Shown piece by piece: positions 58,402 through 64,000 of a stretch of DNA of 64,000 nt. The stretch's first letter is position 1, and each line of letters begins with the position of its first letter. A program made the position numbers and the translations under genes. The notes under the pieces are model-generated. The model was not told the origin of the DNA and ran no database searches. It was given only the letters and a program-made list of their open reading frames with translations. Origin of the DNA: Bradyrhizobium algeriense (GTDB lineage Bacteria; Pseudomonadota; Alphaproteobacteria; Rhizobiales; Xanthobacteraceae); assembly GCF_003062295.1 (NCBI RefSeq), contig NZ_PYCN01000002.1, forward strand, positions 1 to 64,000, given 5' to 3'.

Positions 58402-59119
58402 GGTCGATATCGCCAGCAAGACGTTCAAGAACGCGGCGGGCGAGCAGCACGACGTGATCGCCGGCGTGGCCTTTGCGCTTGATGCCGGAGAGGTAGGCGT
58501 CCTTGTCGGTCCATCCGGCTGCGGCAAGAGTACGATGCTCAGGATTCTCGCCGGCCTCGACCACGACTTTCAAGGGCGCGTCTCGCGCCCCGCTGGCGCG
58601 CGAGTAGGCTTCGTCTTTCAGGAGCCACGGCTGCTGCCCTGGCGGTCGGTCGAAGAAAATGTGCGGCTTGCTGCGCCCCTGGCCGATGAAGCGAAGCTTT
58701 CAGCCCTCTTCGGAACTCTCGAACTGAAAGCGCATCGTAATCACTTTCCCGGCGAACTATCGCTAGGTCTGGCCCGGCGCGTTGCGCTCGCCCGTGCGTT
58801 CGCCGTCGACCCGGAATTCCTCATTCTCGATGAACCGCTGGCCTCGCTCGATGCCGCCCTCGCCGCCCGTCTGCGCGATGAGATTGCCATCTTGATGGAC
58901 GGCCGTTCCATGATAACGCTGCTGGTCACCCATGACGTGGACGACGCGGTTCGTCTGGGCGACCGCCTGTTCCTGCTCTCGCCGCGACCGGCTCGGATTC
59001 TCGCCGAGCTGCCTATCCGCACACCGCGCAGCAAGCGCGGCGACGCCGAGATCGCCGCGATCAAGTTGGACGTCATGCGGCGGATCAACGGCGCTCCCGC
59101 CGAGCGGGATGCCTCATAG
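58391..59119 (+). CDS. ABC transporter ATP-binding protein of the quinoprotein-island NitT-type system
   Basis: A 242-residue ATPase with Walker [15 protein letters not shown]-loop FVFQEPRLLPW, Walker B LILDEPLASLD and switch VTHDVDDA. The signature is altered to GELSLGLARRVALARAF, with LSLGL in place of LSGGQ. The GTG at 58391 overlaps the permease end by 11 bp. With the two genes upstream it makes a complete importer. Confidence 0.88.
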   Translation: MRLEVDIASKTFKNAAGEQHDVIAGVAFALDAGEVGVLVGPSGCGKSTMLRILAGLDHDFQGRVSRPAGARVGFVFQEPRLLPWRSVEENVRLAAPLADEAKLSALFGTLELKAHRNHFPGELSLGLARRVALARAFAVDPEFLILDEPLASLDAALAARLRDEIAILMDGRSMITLLVTHDVDDAVRLGDRLFLLSPRPARILAELPIRTPRSKRGDAEIAAIKLDVMRRINGAPAERDAS

Positions 59120-59166
59120 GCATTGCCAGAGACCGGTGCTAACATGCAGCATCGACGGGGTTGGAG

Positions 59167-59961
59167 ATGAAACGCTCGATCGGAACCGCAACGCTCGGTC
59201 TCGCGCTTCTGACCATAACGGCAACGGCGCAGGACATGATGCGTCATGTGGACCTGTCGTCGCCCGACATGGTCTCTGCCGAAATGACCCGCGCCGAGGT
59301 CGAGGCAGCGCTCGCTGCGGCGACCATCGCCGCGCCCGCCGATTTCACGGGAAAGAGATTATCCGGCCTCGACCTCTCCGGGCTCAATTTGTCCGGCGCA
59401 ATTTTCCGCGCGGCACGGCTCAACAAGACAAAGCTCGCCGGCGCCAGGCTCGACCGTGCCATCCTCGACCAGGCATGGCTGCTGGAGGCGGACCTGACCG
59501 GTGCCAGCCTGAAGGGCGCAAACCTGTTCGCCTCGCAGATGCCTCGCGCCCGCCTCGACGGCGCCGATCTCTCAGGCGCGCGCATCGCCGCCGATCTCAC
59601 CGGCGCCAGCCTCGTCGGAGCCTCGATCGCGGGCGCGAATTTGGGCGCCGACATGCGTAACCAGTCGATGGGCCTGATGCGCGCAATACTGAAATCCGCC
59701 AATCTGGAACGGCTGAATGCGCGCGGCGCCGACCTGTCCCGCGTCGATCTCGAATTTGCCGCGCTGGAGGGTAGCGACCTCACGGGCGCTTCTCTCAAAG
59801 GAGCCCAGCTCGGGGGAGCCGACTTGACCGGTATCACCGTCATCGATACCGATTTCGATGGTGCCGATCTCGATTCAGCCAGGTTGATCGCCCCAATCGG
59901 CCTCGACCGGGCGAAAAACTTCGATAAAGCAAAAAATCGAGACCGGCTGATAAAGCAATGA
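59167..59961 (+). CDS. Exported pentapeptide-repeat protein
   Basis: A 264-residue protein: signal peptide (GTATLGLALLTITATA), then from about residue 60 some 30 tandem A-D/N-L-x-x repeats such as LSGLDLSGLNLSGA and LTGASLKGANLFA, which fold into a right-handed beta-helix. A short break (DMRNQSMGLMRAIL) splits two blocks. The start may also be a TTG two codons earlier. It follows the ABC ATPase by 47 bp and may be in the same transcript. Function unknown; a scaffold or surface role in the periplasm is possible. Confidence 0.82.
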   Translation: MKRSIGTATLGLALLTITATAQDMMRHVDLSSPDMVSAEMTRAEVEAALAAATIAAPADFTGKRLSGLDLSGLNLSGAIFRAARLNKTKLAGARLDRAILDQAWLLEADLTGASLKGANLFASQMPRARLDGADLSGARIAADLTGASLVGASIAGANLGADMRNQSMGLMRAILKSANLERLNARGADLSRVDLEFAALEGSDLTGASLKGAQLGGADLTGITVIDTDFDGADLDSARLIAPIGLDRAKNFDKAKNRDRLIKQ

Positions 59962-59995
59962 CTGCTCTAGACATTCCGCGATGAAGGACTGCCCG

Positions 59996-60340
59996 ATGCG
60001 ATGGATCCTGGCTTTGGTGGCGCTGTTGTCAGCGAGCGTCAATGAACTGGCCGCGCAAGGAAAAGGCATCCGATTGTGGAATCTGACCACCGCGACTATT
60101 TCGGAGTTTCAGCTTTCCCCGGCCGGAAAGAGCGACTGGGGCCCCAACCAGACCCTGAACGACAAGGACAAGGAAGTTGATCACGACGAGCGCCTGCGTA
60201 TCACGGGGGTACAGCCGGGACGCTATGACGCCAAGGTCGGCTATCGCGGCGCAAAGCACTGCTTCGTTCGCGACATTGAAATCAAGGCTGACGCCGTGTT
60301 TTCGGTCGCAGACAAGGATTTGAAAGACTGCAACAAGTAG
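59996..60340 (+). CDS. Small exported protein of unknown function
   Basis: A 114-residue protein with a signal peptide (MRWILALVALLSASVNELAA). The mature part looks like a small beta-sandwich (IRLWNLTTATISEFQLSPAG, LRITGVQPGRYDAKVGY) with two cysteines near the end (KHCFVRD, KDCNK). The ATG at 59996 has AAGGA 7 bases upstream, so the ATG five codons earlier was rejected. It lies just after the pentapeptide-repeat gene. Confidence 0.7.
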   Translation: MRWILALVALLSASVNELAAQGKGIRLWNLTTATISEFQLSPAGKSDWGPNQTLNDKDKEVDHDERLRITGVQPGRYDAKVGYRGAKHCFVRDIEIKADAVFSVADKDLKDCNK

Positions 60341-60362
60341 CCGCCTACGACCGGGCGAATAT

Positions 60363-60599
60363 TCAGCCGAGAGACCACACGGCCTCTCCAGAAGCCTTTT
60401 GGTTGTTGCGGGGGTATTCGCAACGCCATTTGACCGCGGTCCATTTCGGATGTTCGCCCACCCACTGGGCGATATAGGGCTGCGCGGCCATGGCACATTG
60501 CCGCAACGAAACATCTGAAGAAAACACCAGATGGGTTTCCTCGCAGGTGGCCGGCGAGAGCACCGCACAGACGGTCACGATCAAATCTATAGGGGTCAT
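60363..60599 (-). CDS. Small cysteine-containing protein, hypothetical
   Basis: A 78-residue protein beginning MTPIDLIVTVCAVLSPATC, a short hydrophobic leader that may act as a signal. Four cysteines are present (VCAV, ATCEE, RQCAM, WRCEYP). An AAGGGA site lies 9 bases before the ATG at 60599; the frame opens further without merit. It resembles the short secreted proteins common in Bradyrhizobium. It is convergent with the gene at 59996. Confidence 0.6.
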   Translation of the reverse strand: MTPIDLIVTVCAVLSPATCEETHLVFSSDVSLRQCAMAAQPYIAQWVGEHPKWTAVKWRCEYPRNNQKASGEAVWSLG

Positions 60600-60709
60600 G
60601 CTCGATATCCCTTGAATTGCTCCCGAATAGATAACGCAAAAGCTACGGTAAGGGGCGGCGTAAAGTTTCACTACCCCGTGAAAAGTCGGAACCCGGCCGC
60701 GCGTCAACC

Positions 60710-61582
60710 CTAAAAGTTAACGCCAAATACCAGCCGCGCCTGATGGCGTTCGAAATTGACGAGATCAAGGCTGGCAATTGACCCGGCCGGACGCCCCCAC
60801 GCCTGAACGCTCCAGCTTGCGGTCAGCCGCGAGCGTTTCGACAATTGGAAATAGGCGGTTGGACCGACAAACAACGCCTGTCCTGCCAGTTCCTCCAGGC
60901 CGATCCCCTCATATTTCCGCAGGTAACGCGCTTCACCGCCCAACAGGAAACCGGGATGCAACTGCGCCATTAGCCCAAGCGCCGCACCTGCGGTGGATTC
61001 CCGCTCCATCACGCCACTGCCGACAAGCCGCGTCCACTCCGGTTCGTAGATCAGGTTGAACGCCGCGACGACGCGGTTCGGCACGAGCTCCCGGTCGAAC
61101 GCCAGCCTGAATTCCGTTCCGAAGCTCCGGACCCTTTCTGCCGTTGTCTCATCAATCCGATGAGCATGCGCTTCCGTCGCGAAAGTGAGCCCGAATGGGG
61201 CCGTTTCCCGATCGAGAAAGCGGTAGCGCAAATCGACGGACCCGCCCTGCCACGACATCCGGCGCTGGTCGTCAAGACCTGGTACGCCATTGATCAGATG
61301 TGACGCGAACGCGCTCCCGATCTCGATTCGAAAATTCTGGACCGGCACAAACTCAAGCTCGAACTCTTGGCCGACGGCCCGATAACGCCCGCCGTTCCTG
61401 CCGAAGCGGCCAGTCGTCTCGCTTTGAAACTCCCGTTCGCCGACATTGCCGACATCGGTACCGATCATGAAGCCGAACAGATGCTCGGTATCGATGCCCT
61501 CGGCGTGGGCGCAGGCCGACAGCAGCGCTGCAAGAGATACGACCGCCGCCTGGAAGGCCTTTGCACGCGTAGATATTCGCAT
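60710..61582 (-). CDS. Putative outer-membrane beta-barrel protein
   Basis: A 290-residue exported protein (signal AAVVSLAALLSACAHA). The mature chain alternates amphipathic strands (QEFELEFVPVQNFRIEIGSAF, cut here to FELEFVPVQNFRIEIG; GSVDLRYRFLD; AYFQLSKRSRLTASWS) and ends VFGVNF with a terminal phenylalanine, as outer-membrane barrels do. No close family recognised. It is downstream of pqqA on the same strand but separated by a strong hairpin. Confidence 0.65.
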   Translation of the reverse strand: MRISTRAKAFQAAVVSLAALLSACAHAEGIDTEHLFGFMIGTDVGNVGEREFQSETTGRFGRNGGRYRAVGQEFELEFVPVQNFRIEIGSAFASHLINGVPGLDDQRRMSWQGGSVDLRYRFLDRETAPFGLTFATEAHAHRIDETTAERVRSFGTEFRLAFDRELVPNRVVAAFNLIYEPEWTRLVGSGVMERESTAGAALGLMAQLHPGFLLGGEARYLRKYEGIGLEELAGQALFVGPTAYFQLSKRSRLTASWSVQAWGRPAGSIASLDLVNFERHQARLVFGVNF

Positions 61583-61821
61583 TCAGCGGGTCATGGGGTT
61601 GAAACGGGTAACTCCGGCGGCGTCAGCCGAGAACATACCCTAGCATGGTGCGGGGACCATGGGCGAGCCATGCGAACATGTGGGAGAGAGGAATCAGGAC
61701 CGGATCGCCTTCCGGTGGCCGTCTACAGGGGGTCCTGTCCACTTTGGCAGGATCCGCGCCCTGCTCTTGCTGCAAGCAGTGGAGAACTTCCAGGGATCAT
61801 ACAGCTTGGAATCGTACAGCT

Positions 61822-61861
61822 TGCCCGGCCCGCAGCAACAAGCTGTTGCCGGAGCCGGGCA
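61822..61861 (-). terminator. Strong two-part hairpin directly downstream of pqqA
   Basis: TGCCCGGC pairs with GCCGGGCA (8 bp), and inside it GCAAC pairs with GTTGC around AAGCT. The structure lies 16 bases after the pqqA stop. pqqA is often followed by such a hairpin that lets its short message accumulate. The remaining 61583-61821 carries no gene. Confidence 0.65.
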
Positions 61862-61877
61862 GACCGTTTCGACGCGC

Positions 61878-61958
61878 CTATTGACGCGCCGCGCAGGCGT
61901 ACATGTTAATTTCCATGCCCACCGGCACTTCCACAATCTTCGGAGTTTTCCAACTCAT
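61878..61958 (-). CDS. pqqA: PQQ precursor peptide PqqA
   Basis: A 26-residue peptide beginning MSWKTPKIVEVPVGMEINMY and ending ACAARQ. Glu16 and Tyr20 are in the E-x3-Y arrangement from which PQQ is built after cross-linking by PqqE with PqqD. The ATG at 61958 has GGGAG 8 bases upstream. No pqqB, C, D or E lies on either side, so this is a stand-alone copy. It supplies the cofactor of XoxF and of the PQQ dehydrogenase at 13905. Confidence 0.92.
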   Translation of the reverse strand: MSWKTPKIVEVPVGMEINMYACAARQ

Positions 61959-61977
61959 CAGGGTTTCTCCCAAGCAG

Positions 61978-62002
61978 TGCTGGCACGACATTCGTGCCGG
62001 CA
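61978..62002 (-). promoter_or_regulatory. Hairpin in the pqqA leader
   Basis: GGCACGA-CAT-TCGTGCC is a perfect 7-bp stem, extended by TGC/GCA beyond one T-G position to about 11 bp. It ends 19 bases before the pqqA start codon, just ahead of the ribosome site. It may be an RNA leader structure or a palindromic protein site. Confidence 0.5.
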
Positions 62003-62084
62003 CCAAAACTAGGTTGACCTCGAACGTAGCGCAAGCTCGGAACATCAGACATTGACGGCATACCGGCGCATCTGACGCCGGAAA

Positions 62085-62121
62085 CTTCCCTCTTGGGCAA
62101 AGCCACTTCGCTCTTGGACAA
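62085..62121. promoter_or_regulatory. Direct-repeat operator, 21-bp period, copy 2 (pqqA)
   Basis: Read on the pqqA strand, TTGTCCAAGAGCGAAG (62121-62106), five bases, then TTGCCCAAGAGGGAAG (62100-62085). Each unit matches the first unit upstream of xoxF at 15 of 16 positions, and the spacing is identical. It lies 127-163 bp before the pqqA start. The gene-free stretch 61959-62284 otherwise holds only the leader hairpin. Confidence 0.65.
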
Positions 62122-62284
62122 GGCAAACAAGCGAAAGCGACGAATCGACGTATACGTCGCGCCGGTCACGATTGGCGAATTCGGTTCGCCTGACAAAAAC
62201 TGTCTGTTGCAGTCGGACACTTCGGGGGGTGTCGGAGAGCCGGCCGAAGCGCCGACAATCCGACACCGCCTCGGCTACACGCCC

Positions 62285-62614
62285 TCAGCAATCCTTGTCT
62301 GCGTCTGCCGTCTTGCTGTCCGCTTTGGCGCCTTCGGCCTGCTGTGCCGCCGTTGGTTCGCCCTGCATCTGCCGCTGCGTATCCTGCGAAGACGCCGCAA
62401 CGTCTCCGGTCTTTTGATTCATCGTTTCGGTCGGTGGATGTCGATCGGTGCTGCTGGCCATACCCGTCGTCTGGCTGTCACCCATCTTGGCCGGTCCGGA
62501 GCCTGCATCCTTCAAGTTGGCGGCACGGCTCGTATCACAGGGACCAGCCAATGCTGCGCCGGTGCTCAAAACCAGGACGGAGCAACCAGCAATCATGAGC
62601 TGTTTCATTTTCAT
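62285..62614 (-). CDS. Small exported hydrophilic protein, hypothetical
   Basis: A 109-residue protein with a signal peptide (MKMKQLMIAGCSVLVLSTGA). The mature part is Thr/Ser/Gln/Ala-rich and probably disordered (DSQTTGMASSTDRHPPTET), starting with CDTSRA and ending in DKDC, so the two cysteines could pair. GGAG lies 8 bases before the ATG at 62614. Function unknown. Confidence 0.65.
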   Translation of the reverse strand: MKMKQLMIAGCSVLVLSTGAALAGPCDTSRAANLKDAGSGPAKMGDSQTTGMASSTDRHPPTETMNQKTGDVAASSQDTQRQMQGEPTAAQQAEGAKADSKTADADKDC

Positions 62615-62748
62615 CTGTCTCACTCCTGCTCTCGTGAAGTACGCACGACATGATGAGAGGCAACCGACCCGCTGCCTGCAGGTTCCGGGTGGCTACGCGA
62701 ATCTCGGCATGTTTAATCTGACGTCCGGGTTTTTGGTGAGGACAGCCG

Positions 62749-63012
62749 ATGGAACCGATTCACAGAGGGTTGATCAGTTTTCTTTTCGCGGTGTGCTTTG
62801 CGTCGGGGGCCTTTGCGCAGGACAGGCAGCCTGACCAAACCGCACCAAAGGCCGAGACCGCTGATCCCGCCAACGGGCCGTCACTGACCGGAAAAGAGCG
62901 CATGGGCAAGAAGTGGATGGACGAGCAACGGATCGACAATTGCAACGTGCCGATCGACAAGCGCGGGAGCAGACCACGATCGAGCACCTGCCCGCATGTT
63001 CCGTCGGGATGA
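62749..63012 (+). CDS. Small exported basic protein, hypothetical
   Basis: An 87-residue protein with a signal peptide (GLISFLFAVCFASGAFA) and a short charged mature region (LTGKERMGKKWMDEQRIDNC) ending with a cysteine near the C-terminus. It resembles the many short secreted proteins of Bradyrhizobium. No domain recognised; the lack of a clear ribosome site lowers confidence. Confidence 0.5.
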   Translation: MEPIHRGLISFLFAVCFASGAFAQDRQPDQTAPKAETADPANGPSLTGKERMGKKWMDEQRIDNCNVPIDKRGSRPRSSTCPHVPSG

Positions 63013-63143
63013 TCGGCGACGACGGTGCAACGCCACGGCTGCGCAATGTGATCCAGCGCCGTCGCGCTGTCCGCGACACGACGACACCGACCGACTGAAC
63101 TCAAGCAGTGCCACGGTTCAGCCGTGCGATGGAAGCCAAAGCA

Positions 63144-63165
63144 GCGGCGGGCTCGTGCCCGCCGC
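63144..63165. terminator. Perfect stem-loop between convergent genes
   Basis: GCGGCGGGC-TCGT-GCCCGCCGC, a 9-bp perfect stem, lies between the genes ending at 63012 and 63182. No long T-run follows. A 10-bp direct repeat, TAATCCCAGG, occurs just to its right, around the stop codon of the next gene. Confidence 0.6.
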
Positions 63166-63181
63166 GGTTAATCCCAGGCGG

Positions 63182-64000
63182 CTAATCCCAGGACCAGGCG
63201 GATAAGTCGTTCTCGAATTGCGGGACTTCCTTCCACACGCCCTTCAGCTTCTTGTTCGCGATAGTGATCCATTGCGGCTGGAACAGGAAGCCGGCGACCG
63301 CGTCGGTCGCCAGCATGCGCTGTGCGTCGCCGAGCAGTTTGGCGCGCTCGGCCTCGGCCGGTGTTGCCCTGATCTGCTGGTAGAGCGCGTTGAAAGCCTC
63401 GTTGTTATAACCGAGATAATAGTCGGACTCGGTTATCTTCACGAGATCGAACGGCTCGACATGCGAGACGATGGTGAGATCGAAATTGTGCGGACCGTTG
63501 CCGGCAAACACCTGCGACAGCCACTGCGCCCATTCGACGTTCTCGATCTTGGCAATGATGCCGACCTTGGCGAGCTGGGCTGCGAGGACTTCGCCGCCCT
63601 GCCGCGCGTAAGGCGGCGGCGGCAGCTTGAGGCTGAGCTCCAGCGGCGTCTTCACGCCCGCTTCCGCCAGCAGCTTCTTGGCCTTTTCGGGATCGTAGGG
63701 ATTGATGCCTGTCGTGTCGACATAGCCCAGCGATCCCGGCGTGTAGAAGCTGCCGATCGGCGCGCCAAAGCCATCGACGGCGCCGTCGATCATCGCCTTG
63801 CGATCGATGGCAGCGAGAATGGCGCGGCGAACCCGCACATCGTCGAGCGGCTTCTTCCGTTCGTTGATGCCGACGATGGTCTTGGCCCTGGAGCCGCCGA
63901 TCAACACGTTGAAGCGCGGATCGGCCTTGAACTGCGCCACGCTGCGCGCCACTGCGGCGCGCGGAAATGCGTCGATGTCGCCCGACAGCAGCGCCGCGAC
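63182..64000 (-). CDS. ABC transporter substrate-binding protein, family 5 (peptide/nickel type), C-terminal part
   Basis: The last 272 or so residues of a DppA/OppA-type binding protein; the frame is open through base 64000, so the N-terminus is outside the window. Family features are ALLSGDIDAFPRAA at the edge, KKPLDDVRVRRAILAAIDRK, NPYDPEKAKKLLAEAG and YARQGGEVLAAQLAKVGI. It is convergent with the small exported-protein gene. Cargo could be peptides, nickel or glutathione. Confidence 0.9.
   Translation of the reverse strand, partial: VAALLSGDIDAFPRAAVARSVAQFKADPRFNVLIGGSRAKTIVGINERKKPLDDVRVRRAILAAIDRKAMIDGAVDGFGAPIGSFYTPGSLGYVDTTGINPYDPEKAKKLLAEAGVKTPLELSLKLPPPPYARQGGEVLAAQLAKVGIIAKIENVEWAQWLSQVFAGNGPHNFDLTIVSHVEPFDLVKITESDYYLGYNNEAFNALYQQIRATPAEAERAKLLGDAQRMLATDAVAGFLFQPQWITIANKKLKGVWKEVPQFENDLSAWSWD

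Overview
The window looks like a chromosomal segment of a high-GC alphaproteobacterium of the Bradyrhizobium/Rhodopseudomonas type. The evidence is the red-type (form IC) cbbFPTALSX operon with a divergent cbbR, glutathione-linked formaldehyde oxidation, a XoxF-type methanol dehydrogenase cluster, and dense tail-to-head gene packing with ATGA overlaps. No rRNA, tRNA, CRISPR array, insertion sequence or phage gene was seen.

Layout. (1) 1-10.9 kb: histidine utilisation. hutI-hutH-hutU and a Cys/Met-type PLP enzyme run leftward; hutF-hutC and a NitT/TauT-type ABC transporter run rightward. A HutC-like palindrome lies between hutI and hutF. (2) 11-13.7 kb: an aldehyde dehydrogenase, a C-terminal remnant of dihydrolipoyl dehydrogenase with a deletion scar, a small ACT-like protein and an Lrp/AsnC regulator. 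(3) 13.9-19.8 kb: a PQQ alcohol dehydrogenase with its Rieske protein, divergent from an IorAB-type molybdenum hydroxylase. (4) 20-22.8 kb: an amino-acid binding protein, alanine dehydrogenase and its divergent Lrp regulator. (5) 22.9-32 kb: the complete Calvin cycle operon cbbF-P-T-A-L-S-X, with cbbR divergent. (6) 32.3-36.3 kb: an orphan branched-chain-type binding protein, a Gfo/Idh/MocA oxidoreductase and an FAH-family hydrolase. (7) 36.7-63 kb: a large lanthanide/PQQ methylotrophy island. It holds xoxF-xoxG-flhA-gfa, a divergent AraC regulator, a TonB receptor, a two-component system, fghA, Lut/Ped-type ABC genes, xoxJ, a CXXCW-type rhodanese, a SoxH-like zinc hydrolase, a SoxYZ-like carrier, a second NitT-type ABC transporter, a pentapeptide-repeat protein, several small exported proteins and an isolated pqqA. 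(8) The right edge holds part of a family 5 solute-binding protein.

How it fits together. Methanol would be oxidised in the periplasm by XoxF (PQQ plus lanthanide) with XoxG as electron acceptor. Formaldehyde then goes through Gfa, FlhA and FghA to formate, and CO2 could be fixed by the Calvin cycle encoded next door. The TonB receptor and the Lut-type ABC genes probably handle the lanthanide, and pqqA supplies the PQQ precursor peptide; the rest of pqqBCDE is not in the window.

The most notable non-coding signal is a pair of 16-bp direct repeats with a 21-bp period. It occurs once between xoxF and the AraC-family gene and again upstream of pqqA, 21 kb away. The 21-bp period is the geometry of classical AraC half-sites, so this looks like a small regulon operator linking the enzyme to its cofactor.
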